Origin: MWAR01 sp035388825
GTDB lineage: Bacteria > Muiribacteriota > Ozemobacteria > Ozemobacterales > Ozemobacteraceae
Assembly: GCA_035388825.1 (NCBI GenBank)
Contig: DAOOQQ010000009.1
Coordinates: 31,438 to 95,437 of the forward strand
Length of the DNA stretch: 64,000 nt
Direction of reading: 5' to 3'
A program made the position numbers and the translations under genes. Of the stretch, positions 8,271 through 16,238 are shown piece after piece (the stretch's first letter is position 1; each line of letters begins with the position of its first letter). A model generated the notes under the pieces. It searched no databases and was not told where the DNA came from. It saw only the letters and a program-made list of their open reading frames with translations.

Positions 8271-9677
8271 TCAGTTCCCGACCGAGATGCCGAACTGCCG
8301 GTGCAGCGTTCCCTGGGCGAGCAGCAGGCGCAGACGGGATTTGCGGAGCGAAACCTGGGATTCGATCTCGTCGATCTGGGCCTCCTCGAGTTCGCGCTGG
8401 AACCGGACGAGGTCGGCGAGAGTGGAATAGCCGTTGCGATACTTCTCGGTCTCGGCATCGAGCTTTTTCTGCGACAGCTCGGTTGCCCGGTGCTTCGCCG
8501 CGATGATGCGGGTCAGATAATCGATCCGCAGCAGGATCTCACGGATGGTGTAGGCAAGCCGGGAGTCGGCGTCGCGCCCCGCGACCTTCCGGATCGCCGT
8601 CGCCAGGCGGGCCTGCTCCAGCGCCGCCCGGTCGCCGCCGCGGTCCAGCGGAATGCCGTACTCGACCCCGACGGTGTAGGCATTGTCGGCCCCGGTGCCG
8701 CCTTCGCGCAGGCGGTAATCGAACAACAGGTCGAGGCGCGGTTGATACTGGATCCTCTGTCGTTCGAGCGCCGAGACGGATTTGTTCAGCAGCAGCCGCT
8801 CGAGGCGCAGGGCGGGGCTTTCCTGCCGGGCAATCTCCAGGGCCCCGGCGAACGAGGCCGGCGGCAGGGTGTCCTCCTCGGACAGCACGTTGCGCACGGT
8901 GATCCGGTCTTCGACCGCCGGGTCGATGTTCAGCAGCCGCCGCAGTTCGAGTTCGAGTTGCGCGATCTCCTGACGCGTCGTGTCGCGCCTGATCTCGAAT
9001 GCCACGAGGTTCTCCTCGACCAGGTAGATCTCGCGTTCGGCGATGGCTCCCAGTTCGATGTCATGCCGGGTGTCCTCGAACTGCTGGCGCGCGCGCGCGC
9101 AGGCCTGTTCCTGGATGACGAGATTCCTTCCGGCGACGCTCAGATCGAGACAGAGCGACATCACGTCGAAAATGAAGGCGTCGAGGTCGGCACGGAACTT
9201 CTCGACCCCGGCCTCATACTCGATCCGCGCCACGTCGATCTCGTAGCCGGTGACGGCCCGGCCGAAATTCTTCATGAGCGGTTGGGTGAGGCTGAACGCC
9301 TGCGTCTGCGCGTTGCGGCCCCCGGCCGGCACATCGCGGATCTCGTTTTCGATCTCGAGCTTCGTGCCCAGCACGCCGGTCGAGGAAACTCCCTGCAGCA
9401 GGGTGCGAACCCGCTGTGCATCGCGACTCTCGTCGGCCTGGAGGGTGGCCGTGGGAATGTAGACGCGGCGGGCGATTTCGATGCCGAACCGCTTCTCGTC
9501 GCGCTCCAGCGCTTTCTGCATCAGGGACAGATTTGCTGCGACCCCGAGGCGGACGCAGTCCGTCATCGAAAGCTCCACCGCCGGGCTTGCCGGCCCGCCT
9601 GCGTGGGCGATACGGGGGCCCGCCAGGAAGCAAAGGGCGGATATCAGCAGGAGTGCGGAGGCAAAACGGCGCGTCAT
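8271..9677 (-). CDS. TolC-like outer membrane efflux protein
   Basis: 468 residues: a signal peptide (about 5-27, ending AHAGG) then the duplicated outer-membrane-factor architecture. The first repeat begins LSMTDCVRLGVAANLSLM. The second includes SPALRLERLLLNKSVSALERQRIQYQPRLDLLF. Long helices with EKYRNGYSTLADLVRFQRELEEAQ sit near the C-terminus, a family hallmark. As first gene of the minus-strand operon it provides the outer-membrane channel for the ABC/adaptor system downstream. ATG 9677 has no clear Shine-Dalgarno. The 138-base gap to the divergent gene at 9816 should carry its promoter. Confidence 0.9.
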   Translation of the reverse strand: MTRRFASALLLISALCFLAGPRIAHAGGPASPAVELSMTDCVRLGVAANLSLMQKALERDEKRFGIEIARRVYIPTATLQADESRDAQRVRTLLQGVSSTGVLGTKLEIENEIRDVPAGGRNAQTQAFSLTQPLMKNFGRAVTGYEIDVARIEYEAGVEKFRADLDAFIFDVMSLCLDLSVAGRNLVIQEQACARARQQFEDTRHDIELGAIAEREIYLVEENLVAFEIRRDTTRQEIAQLELELRRLLNIDPAVEDRITVRNVLSEEDTLPPASFAGALEIARQESPALRLERLLLNKSVSALERQRIQYQPRLDLLFDYRLREGGTGADNAYTVGVEYGIPLDRGGDRAALEQARLATAIRKVAGRDADSRLAYTIREILLRIDYLTRIIAAKHRATELSQKKLDAETEKYRNGYSTLADLVRFQRELEEAQIDEIESQVSLRKSRLRLLLAQGTLHRQFGISVGN

Positions 9678-9815
9678 GGCGACATGAATACACCAGATCA
9701 CCCGCCGAAATCTACCCTGGGCGCGCCCGGATTGGTTTTCTGGTGCACCGTTTGTGTTCTCGATGGAAGAGGTGATACATACGAGTGAAGAGAAATCTTT
9801 TCGAGGGAGGCAAGC

Positions 9816-10607
9816 ATGAAGAAGTCTGTCGCTCTGGTTCTGTTGGTGATGTCCTGTCTGCTCGCGGCGGTCACTCCGATCGAGGCGAAGCAGGGCCGCG
9901 CGGCCCGTTCCACGATTCTCATGGTGCTGACCGGGGTCGATCATGTTCCCGGAACGGATCATGAAACCGGCTTTTGGGCCGAGGAGTTCGTCGCGCCCTA
10001 CGAGCTGTTCCGCAAGACGGGCCACAAGGTGATCGTGGCCTCTGTCGAAGGCGGCTTCGCTCCCGTCGATCCCCGCTCCATCGATCCCGCGAACGTGGGC
10101 GAGGAACAGGCCCGCGAGCTGCGTCTCGCGCTCGACCGGGCGCGGCCCGCGCTGAAAACCGTCGCACTGAACGACGTGCGGCTCGACCGCGTCGCGGCGG
10201 TGTTCGTCGTCGGCGGCCATGGCGTCATGTGGGACCTGACCGATTCCGCCATTATGCATAAAATAGCACAACACATATATTGCTCCGGCGGTGTTGTCGC
10301 CGCGGTCTGTCACGGCCCCGGCGCCCTGGTGCGGGCCATGCTGCCCGATGGCCGATATCTTCTCGATGGGAAGCGCGTGACCGGGTTTTCCGCCCGTGAA
10401 GAGGAACTGGCCGGCATGGCGAAGATCGTGCCCTACTGCCTGGAAGTGGAAATGAGCAAGGCCAGCGGCAACCGCTACGAGTGCGGCGAGCCCTGGAAAT
10501 CCTTCGTGGTCGTCGACGGGAACATCGTCACCGGCCAGAATCCCGCCTCATCCGCCGATACCGCCCGCGCGGTTCTCGAACTCCTTTCCGCCGCACGCCG
10601 GCGCTGA
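9816..10607 (+). CDS. Exported DJ-1/PfpI (Hsp31-like) family protein
   Basis: 263 residues with an N-terminal signal peptide (about 4-24, ending EAK), unusual because most Hsp31-like chaperone/glyoxalase III proteins are cytoplasmic. The family shows in TGFWAEEFVAPYELF (conserved Glu), FVVGGHGVMWDL and the nucleophile elbow AAVCHGPGAL, with Cys165-His166. It could act on glycated or misfolded envelope proteins, or on methylglyoxal, in the periplasm (inference). The start has a good GAGGGAGG. Residues 145-155 use AT-rich codons (ATT ATG CAT AAA ATA) unlike the rest. Confidence 0.88.
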   Translation: MKKSVALVLLVMSCLLAAVTPIEAKQGRAARSTILMVLTGVDHVPGTDHETGFWAEEFVAPYELFRKTGHKVIVASVEGGFAPVDPRSIDPANVGEEQARELRLALDRARPALKTVALNDVRLDRVAAVFVVGGHGVMWDLTDSAIMHKIAQHIYCSGGVVAAVCHGPGALVRAMLPDGRYLLDGKRVTGFSAREEELAGMAKIVPYCLEVEMSKASGNRYECGEPWKSFVVVDGNIVTGQNPASSADTARAVLELLSAARRR

Positions 10608-10636
10608 ACCGGCCTGGCCGCAAGACCTGACACCGA

Positions 10637-11248
10637 ATGAACACGCTTCCGCTCGTCGCGTATGTCGTCATTACGATATATTCTAGAATATATTGTCGGC
10701 GGTGCGCGGCGGATGGCGCGGAGGTGGCGGAAGAAAGCCGAGATGGGCCGGCCGGCGAAGTGGCCGGGGAGACCGCGTTCCGGGCGGGGTGGAGCCGGGC
10801 CCTGCTGAACCTTCTGCCGACGGCGATGCTGGTCCTGGCCCCGGCTGTGGAGTATGCGCTCCTTCACGACCTTGCCGGCAGTTCGTTCTTCGAGAGGCCC
10901 ATGTGGAGCGGGTTCGCCATTATCGGCACGGGGATGCATCTGTTCGCCGCTCGCCTGGCCGGTGCGGCGGTGTTCGAGCTGGCCGGTGCGCTGCCGGGGT
11001 GCCTGGTGACGAGCGGCCCGTATGCCCGCATCCGGCACCCGATGGCCCTGTCGCACATCCTGCAGGGCATGGGAGGCGGCCTGCTCCTCGGGATGCGCCT
11101 GGGTTGGGTCGTCTGGCTCGCCGGCTCGCTGCTGTTCGTTCTGGCCTGCCTTCTCGAGGACCGGGAACTTGCCGGGCAGTTCCCCGAGGCGCATGCCGCC
11201 TGGGGTCGCCGGGTTCCGGCCTTTCTTCCCGGCCGTGCGGCCGCCTGA
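10637..11248 (+). CDS. Isoprenylcysteine methyltransferase-like (ICMT/PEMT family) membrane protein
   Basis: 203 residues with about four or five hydrophobic segments. The C-terminal half carries the family signature: LVTSGPYARIRHPMALSHI (substrate/AdoMet region) and EDRELAGQFPEAHAAWGRRVP with the closing P-FLPG. Bacterial members methylate small or lipidic substrates at the membrane, and the substrate cannot be inferred. It lies 29 bases after the DJ-1 gene and is probably co-transcribed. Near the N-terminus the codons ATT ACG ATA TAT TCT AGA ATA TAT TGT form an AT-rich islet in a GC-rich gene. Confidence 0.75.
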   Translation: MNTLPLVAYVVITIYSRIYCRRCAADGAEVAEESRDGPAGEVAGETAFRAGWSRALLNLLPTAMLVLAPAVEYALLHDLAGSSFFERPMWSGFAIIGTGMHLFAARLAGAAVFELAGALPGCLVTSGPYARIRHPMALSHILQGMGGGLLLGMRLGWVVWLAGSLLFVLACLLEDRELAGQFPEAHAAWGRRVPAFLPGRAAA

Positions 11249-11281
11249 CTGCCGGATTTTGGGGAAAGCCCTCGCCGAGTC

Positions 11282-11310
11282 TTGCGGTGCGGAGGGGATT
11301 CGGGTAAGGT
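11282..11310 (+). promoter_or_regulatory. Promoter of larB (TTGCGG-17-TAAGGT)
   Basis: A -35-like TTGCGG (11282-11287), a 17-base spacer and a -10-like TAAGGT (11305-11310) lie ten bases before the ATG at 11321. No Shine-Dalgarno fits between them, so a leaderless transcript is predicted. Confidence 0.5.
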
Positions 11311-11320
11311 TTTTAGCGCC

Positions 11321-12088
11321 ATGAAATCATCTGAAACCGCGATGAAACGTATTCTCGAAGACGTTGGCGCCGGCCGGCTGACGCCGACGGAGGCCTTCAG
11401 GGAGATCGCCCGCCTGAGGCCCGGCGAAGTGACCGTGCCGGATGCCGTTCTGGACGTCGACCGCGAGGCGCGCTCCGGGTTTCCCGAGGCCATCTATGCC
11501 GCCGGGAAGACGCCTGAGCAGACCGTCGCCATTTTTCAGGCCCTGAAAAAAGCGAACGGCCGGGCGCTTGCGACGCGCTGCCCGCCCGAGACTCTCGCCG
11601 CTCTGCGGAAACGCGTGCGCGGAGTCAGGATCGACGAACGGTCCCGCACGGCGATGAGCCTGCCGGCGCGTCTGCCTGCCCCGCGCGGAAGGGTCGCCGT
11701 GCTCGCGGCCGGGACTTCGGATCTGTCCGTTGCCGACGAGGCTGCCGTGACGCTCGAGTTCGCCGGGGTCGGCGTGATCCGGTGCAGCGATGTCGGCGTG
11801 GCCGGGATCCATCGGCTGCTGGGCCGGCTCGATACGGTGCGCCGGGCCGATGCCGTGATCGTCGTCGCGGGCATGGAGGGCGCGCTACCGAGTGTGGTCG
11901 GGGGACTCGTTTCGGCTCCGGTCATCGCGGTTCCGACCTCGGTCGGATACGGGGCGAGTTTCGGCGGCATCGCCGCCCTGCTGGGAATGCTGAATTCGTG
12001 CGCCGCCGGAGTGACCGTCGTGAATATCGACAACGGTTTCGGGGCCGCTGTGGCGGCTATCCGGATGATCAACGGGAGGGGTTCGTGA
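11321..12088 (+). CDS. larB: LarB, nickel-pincer nucleotide cofactor biosynthesis (carboxylase/hydrolase of NaAD)
   Basis: 255 residues. LarB converts nicotinic acid adenine dinucleotide to pyridinium-3,5-biscarboxylic acid mononucleotide, the first step to the nickel-pincer cofactor of lactate racemase-type enzymes. The N-terminal LarB signature LDVDREARSGFPEAIYAAGK (about 45-64) is clear. The AIRC-like (PurE-like) domain follows with AAGTSDLSVADEAA, SDVGVAGIHRL, VAGMEGALPSVVGGL and PTSVGYGASFGG. ATG 11321 is preferred because the promoter abuts it, though ATG 11342 is also possible. The stop overlaps the larC start as GTGA. Confidence 0.93.
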   Translation: MKSSETAMKRILEDVGAGRLTPTEAFREIARLRPGEVTVPDAVLDVDREARSGFPEAIYAAGKTPEQTVAIFQALKKANGRALATRCPPETLAALRKRVRGVRIDERSRTAMSLPARLPAPRGRVAVLAAGTSDLSVADEAAVTLEFAGVGVIRCSDVGVAGIHRLLGRLDTVRRADAVIVVAGMEGALPSVVGGLVSAPVIAVPTSVGYGASFGGIAALLGMLNSCAAGVTVVNIDNGFGAAVAAIRMINGRGS

Positions 12089-13503
12089 CGACGCTTTACT
12101 GGGACTGCTCGGCCGGCATCGCCGGCAATATGGCCGTGGCTTCGCTGCTCGATCTCGGCATCGATCCAGAACTGCTCCGGAACGAACTCGCGAAGCTCCC
12201 GTTCCCCGAGGGAACGCTCGTCCTGCATACGCGCGAAGTCATGAAAAGCGGTATCCGGGCCAGGTATTTCAACACCGAGGATGACGAAACGCCCGTTCAT
12301 CCGCCGCATCCGAACCAGGACGGCCACACCCACTGCCACAATCACGAGCATGACCACGATCACGACCACGACCATGCGCACCCTCATGACCACACGCTCT
12401 GCCATGAGCCAGGTCATTCCCACCTGCATGATCACGCACACGATCAGGGTCATGAGCATGACGACGTTCACGCCCACGATCATCCCCATGCTTCCGGGCA
12501 CACGCATGCACATGACCACGGCGCACCGGAACGCGGTTTCCGGGATGTCCGTGCCCTGATCGAGGCTGCCGGGTATCAGCCCGGAGTTACCGAACGTGCC
12601 CTTGCCTGTTTCCGGGCCCTCGCCGAGGCCGAGGCCGAAGTGCACGGGACGACGCCGGACACGGTGCATTTTCATGAGGTCGGGGCACGCGACAGCATCG
12701 CCGACATCGTCGGGACTGCCATCTGTCTCGAAGAACTCGGGGTGGGCGAGGTGTTCGTGTCCCCGGTGCACGTGGGACGGGGATTCGTTCGGTGCCGGCA
12801 TGGCCGGATGCCGGTGCCGGCGCCGGCCACGGCGCTGCTTCTGCGCGGATTCGAGATGTTTTCGATGCCGGAGGTCGAAGGCGAGCTGACTACGCCGACG
12901 GGGGCAGCCCTGCTCCGGGGGCTTGGGGCAAAAACCGGCATGCCGGCCGGCTTCGTTACCCAAAAGATTGGAACGGGGGCGGGAAGCCGGGAGTTCCCGA
13001 TTCCGAATATCCTTCGCGCATTCCTCGGGGATGCCCGAAGGACGGCGATGCCCGGCATCTCCGAAGATGAGGTCGTGATGCTCGAGACGAATGTCGACAA
13101 TGCGACCGGGGAACTGATCGGATATGCCGCGGAGCGGCTCTGGGAGCTCGGCGTGCTCGATGTGACGATGGCGCCGCTGACGATGAAGAAGGGCCGTCCC
13201 GGCATCGCGCTCCGGGTGATGGCCCCGCCGGCTCTTGCCGATCAGGCGCTGGCCCTGCTGTTTGCCGAGCTGCCCACCCTGGGCATCCGGCGGCAGACGG
13301 TTCGGAGAGCAGTGCTGCACCGGGAACCGGCCGAACTCAAGACATCCTTCGGCACCGTTGCCGTGAAGAACGTCACAGATCCCGATGGAACCGTCCGGTG
13401 CGTTCCGGAGTACGAAAGTCTCCGTCGGCTGGCGATCGAGACGGGAACCCCGCTTCGCGACCTCATGGCCCGCATGGTGAAAAAGATCTCCGAGTCCGCC
13501 TGA
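12085..13503 (+). CDS. larC: LarC, nickel-pincer cofactor nickel chelatase with large His-rich insertion
   Basis: 472 residues. LarC inserts nickel into the sulfurated pyridinium mononucleotide. The N-terminus reads LYWDCSAGIAGNMAVASLLDLG, where most LarC proteins have GDM (Asp to Asn here). Residues 72-145 are a His/Asp-rich segment with 30 histidines in 74 residues, probably for nickel storage or delivery. Conserved segments follow: HFHEVGARDSIADIVG, PVPAPATALLLRG, TTPTGAALLR and ETNVDNATGELIGYA. It is translated from GTG 12085, overlapping larB by four bases. Neither larE (sulfur insertion) nor larA is in the window. Confidence 0.95.
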   Translation: MTTLYWDCSAGIAGNMAVASLLDLGIDPELLRNELAKLPFPEGTLVLHTREVMKSGIRARYFNTEDDETPVHPPHPNQDGHTHCHNHEHDHDHDHDHAHPHDHTLCHEPGHSHLHDHAHDQGHEHDDVHAHDHPHASGHTHAHDHGAPERGFRDVRALIEAAGYQPGVTERALACFRALAEAEAEVHGTTPDTVHFHEVGARDSIADIVGTAICLEELGVGEVFVSPVHVGRGFVRCRHGRMPVPAPATALLLRGFEMFSMPEVEGELTTPTGAALLRGLGAKTGMPAGFVTQKIGTGAGSREFPIPNILRAFLGDARRTAMPGISEDEVVMLETNVDNATGELIGYAAERLWELGVLDVTMAPLTMKKGRPGIALRVMAPPALADQALALLFAELPTLGIRRQTVRRAVLHREPAELKTSFGTVAVKNVTDPDGTVRCVPEYESLRRLAIETGTPLRDLMARMVKKISESA

Positions 13504-13574
13504 AGGTGTGGATCGCGGTCCGTCCCTCAACGGATGGGGTGATCGGAGGCTTGCCATCGTCGAGGTGCGTTTGC

Positions 13575-13600
13575 GTAGGGGCGCATCGTGATGCGCCCGT
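13575..13600. repeat. REP-like palindrome (GTAGGGGCGCATCGTGATGC type), copy 1
   Basis: A 20-base near-perfect palindrome at 13579-13598, preceded by GTAGG, lies between larC and murD. Related palindromes with the same flank occur at 52061-52139 and inside a coding region near 57422. It could fold as a stem but has no T-run, so it is not a simple terminator. Confidence 0.65.
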
Positions 13601-13641
13601 CCTGCAATGACAAGGGTTGCACCGTGCCCTCTTGACGCGTG

Positions 13642-13650
13642 TGGTAAGAT
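13642..13650 (+). promoter_or_regulatory. Extended -10 promoter of murD
   Basis: TGGTAAGAT fits TGn-TAnnnT and lies 30 bases before the murD ATG. The identical nine bases recur before ftsQ at 17392. No correctly spaced -35 is visible. Confidence 0.5.
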
Positions 13651-13680
13651 GATCGCTCATTCCGAACTCGAGGAACTGCG

Positions 13681-15039
13681 ATGAACCTTCAGGGAAGACC
13701 GGTCAGCATCATCGGGGCTGCAAAAAGCGGCCTTGCGGCGGCGAAAACACTCGCCTCGCTCGGGGCACGGGTGCTGGTTTCGGACATCCAGCCGCTCGAG
13801 AAACTCCGCCAGGTGTTCCGCCAGAATGCAGTCCCGGAAACGGTTGAAATCGAGGGGGGCGGCCATACCGAGCGCCTGCTCGAGGCGGATTTCATCGTTC
13901 TCAGCCCGGGGGTTCCGACGGATATCCCGATCCTGCGCCAGGCCGCCGAGCGCGGGATCCCGATTCATTCCGAAATCGAGATCGCCTATCGGCTTTCGAA
14001 GGGGCGCCGCCTCGTCGTGACGGGCAGCAACGGGAAAACCACGACGACGACGCTGCTTGCGGCGTTTTGTGAGACGCAGTTTCCGCACGTGTTTCTGGGC
14101 GGCAACATCGGGATCCCGATGATGGAGTTTGCCGCGAAGACGCCGGAGGACGCGGTGCAGGTCCTCGAGGTCAGCAGTTTCCAACTCGAGACCATCTCCG
14201 AGTTCAATCCGGATATCGCGATGATCACGAACTTCTTCGAGAACCATCTCGACCGCTATCCTTCGTATGATGCCTACCGGCGCGCCAAGGAGCGAATCGC
14301 TCTCAATATGACGGGAGACCGCGTCCTGATCCTCAATGCCGACCAGGAATCAATGCACGAACTCGCCGGCCGCGTCCGGTGCCGCACCGCCTGGTTCGGC
14401 TGGAATCCCGGATCCCGCCGGCCCTGCGTCACGATCAGAAACGGGGCATTCGTCTCCATCCGGGAGGACGGAACGGAGCATCGCCTGTTCGACGAGGGCG
14501 TCGTCCGGATCATCGGGAAGCATAATCGTGAAAATATCATGGCCGCCTCTCTCGCGGCCCTCCTTGCGGGTGTTGAGCCCGAGAGGCTCGAGAAGGTCGT
14601 TGCGGAGTTCCCCGGCGTCGAGCACCGGCTGGAATGGGTCCGTGACCGCCGCGGTGTCACCTGGATCAACGATTCAAAGGGCACCAACTGCGCCGCTTCG
14701 ATCATTGCCCTGCGCGCCTGCACCGCGCCCGTGATTCTCATTGCAGGCGGACGTGACAAGGGCACGGATCTCGCCGAGTGGGTGTCGGTGATGCGTGACC
14801 GCGTGCGGCACGCGGTTCTCTACGGCGAGGCGCGCGAGCGGTTCCGGGCGGCGATGGAAGGTGTCATTCCGCTGACGCCCGTGACGACTCTCGAGGCTGC
14901 GGTCGAGAAGGCGGCCGGTCTGGCCGTTTCCGGCGACACGGTGCTTCTCTCGCCGGCGTGCAGCAGCTACGACCTGTTCCCGAACTTCGAGGTCCGCGGC
15001 GCCCGGTTCAAGGAGCTGGTCCGGGGACTCCCCGAGTAA
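13681..15039 (+). CDS. murD: MurD, UDP-N-acetylmuramoyl-L-alanine--D-glutamate ligase
   Basis: 452 residues, normal for MurD. The cytoplasmic enzyme adds D-Glu to UDP-MurNAc-L-Ala using ATP. Visible: an N-terminal Rossmann-like start (GRPVSIIGAAKSGLAAAKTL), LSPGVPTDIPIL, the ATP-binding VTGSNGKTTTTTLLAAF (about 117-133), EVSSFQLETI, NFFENHLDRY, HNRENIMAA, and the C-terminal VEHRLEWV...INDSKGTN and LLSPACSSYDLF. The start has CGAGGA nine bases upstream. First gene of the dcw-type operon. D-Glu could come from MurI encoded at 23465. Confidence 0.97.
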   Translation: MNLQGRPVSIIGAAKSGLAAAKTLASLGARVLVSDIQPLEKLRQVFRQNAVPETVEIEGGGHTERLLEADFIVLSPGVPTDIPILRQAAERGIPIHSEIEIAYRLSKGRRLVVTGSNGKTTTTTLLAAFCETQFPHVFLGGNIGIPMMEFAAKTPEDAVQVLEVSSFQLETISEFNPDIAMITNFFENHLDRYPSYDAYRRAKERIALNMTGDRVLILNADQESMHELAGRVRCRTAWFGWNPGSRRPCVTIRNGAFVSIREDGTEHRLFDEGVVRIIGKHNRENIMAASLAALLAGVEPERLEKVVAEFPGVEHRLEWVRDRRGVTWINDSKGTNCAASIIALRACTAPVILIAGGRDKGTDLAEWVSVMRDRVRHAVLYGEARERFRAAMEGVIPLTPVTTLEAAVEKAAGLAVSGDTVLLSPACSSYDLFPNFEVRGARFKELVRGLPE

Positions 15040-15053
15040 GGGCATCCTTGTCG

Positions 15054-16238
15054 ATGAAGCAGAACCCCTTCGACCACGTCCTCTTCTTCGTCGTGATCGC
15101 CCTGATGGGCATCGGGCTCACGATGGTCTACTCGGCCAGCTCGATCACCTCGATGGCCCAGATGTCCGACAGCCTCTTCTATTTCAAGCGGCAGCTGATG
15201 TGGGTCGTGATCGGCCTTCTGGCCATGTTCGGCTTTGCCCGGATCGATTATCGGAAGCTCGAACCGCTCGCCCTGCCGCTGCTGGTCATCGCGGTCATCG
15301 GTCTCGTCGTCGTCCTGATCCCCGGCGTTGCCCGCGAGATCGGCGGTGCGCGGCGCTGGATCAGGTTCGCGGGAATCGGCGTCCAGCCGTCCGAGTTCGC
15401 GAAGCTCTGCCTCGTGATCTATATGGCACACTCCATATCACGTAAACAGGACCAGATCCACGACATCGTGAAGGGCGTGCTCCCGGATCTCGCCATCACC
15501 GGCGCTATATTCTTATTGATATTGAAAGAGCCGAACCTCTCGACGGCAGGCATCGTCGGCTTTTCCTATATGCTGCTGCTGTTCCTGGGGAACGGCTCGT
15601 TCGCGCACATCGGGGGCATGCTGGGCGGAGGGCTGGTATTGGGCATCTCGCTGGTCTTCCAGAAGGAATACCGCATGAAGCGGCTCCTTGCGTTCATCGA
15701 TCCGTGGGAGAACGCCCGCACGTCGGGGTATCACATCATCCAGTCGCTCGTCGCCATCGGGTCGGGCGGCATCTGGGGGCTGGGCCTCGGCCAGAGCCGG
15801 CAGAAGTTTTTCATTCTGCCCGAGCGGCACACGGATTTCATCTTCGCCATCATCTGCGAGGAGCTTGGTCTCGCCGGCGGTCTGGCCGTCGTTCTGCTGT
15901 TTCTCGTGCTGATCTGGCGCGGTTTTTATATCGCGACGAGGGCGCCCGACATGTTCGGTTTTCTTCTCGCGAGCGGCATCACCGGCATCATCGGGTGCCA
16001 GGCAGTCATCAATCTGGGTGTCGTGCTCAGCGTCCTGCCCACGACCGGCGTGACCCTGCCGTTCGTCAGTTACGGCGGATCGAGCCTTCTCTTCCTTGCA
16101 GCCGGCATGGGCATTCTTCTCAGCATCTCGAAATACGGATCGAGCCAGAACGCTCTGATCGACATGCGGCGGATGCCGTTCTCGTCGCGCCATCTCGATA
16201 ACGCCCGGCAGATGTCCGGAACCCGGCGGCGCGCATGA
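15054..16238 (+). CDS. ftsW: FtsW, SEDS-family peptidoglycan glycosyltransferase
   Basis: 394 residues with about ten TM helices. FtsW polymerises lipid II at the division septum with its class B PBP partner. Family markers are VYSASSI near TM1, QPSEFAKLCLVIYMA, the KEPNLST region, QSRQKFFILPERHTDFIFAIICEELG and the final LPTTGVTLPFVSYGGSSLL. ATG 15054 is 14 bases after murD. Two short AT-rich codon patches occur here: 15419-15445 (ATG GCA CAC TCC ATA TCA) and 15503-15530 (GCT ATA TTC TTA TTG ATA TTG). The latter precedes KEPNLST. The stop overlaps murG as ATGA. Confidence 0.96.
   Translation: MKQNPFDHVLFFVVIALMGIGLTMVYSASSITSMAQMSDSLFYFKRQLMWVVIGLLAMFGFARIDYRKLEPLALPLLVIAVIGLVVVLIPGVAREIGGARRWIRFAGIGVQPSEFAKLCLVIYMAHSISRKQDQIHDIVKGVLPDLAITGAIFLLILKEPNLSTAGIVGFSYMLLLFLGNGSFAHIGGMLGGGLVLGISLVFQKEYRMKRLLAFIDPWENARTSGYHIIQSLVAIGSGGIWGLGLGQSRQKFFILPERHTDFIFAIICEELGLAGGLAVVLLFLVLIWRGFYIATRAPDMFGFLLASGITGIIGCQAVINLGVVLSVLPTTGVTLPFVSYGGSSLLFLAAGMGILLSISKYGSSQNALIDMRRMPFSSRHLDNARQMSGTRRRA

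Noticed and set aside
8271..10313. Longer TolC-like protein starting at 10313
   Set aside because: The extra 212 residues would overlap the divergent DJ-1 gene. The signal peptide begins at 9677.
13575..13600. Palindrome after larC as a rho-independent terminator
   Set aside because: There is no T-run after the stem and the same palindrome occurs elsewhere in other contexts, so a dispersed repeat is the better explanation.
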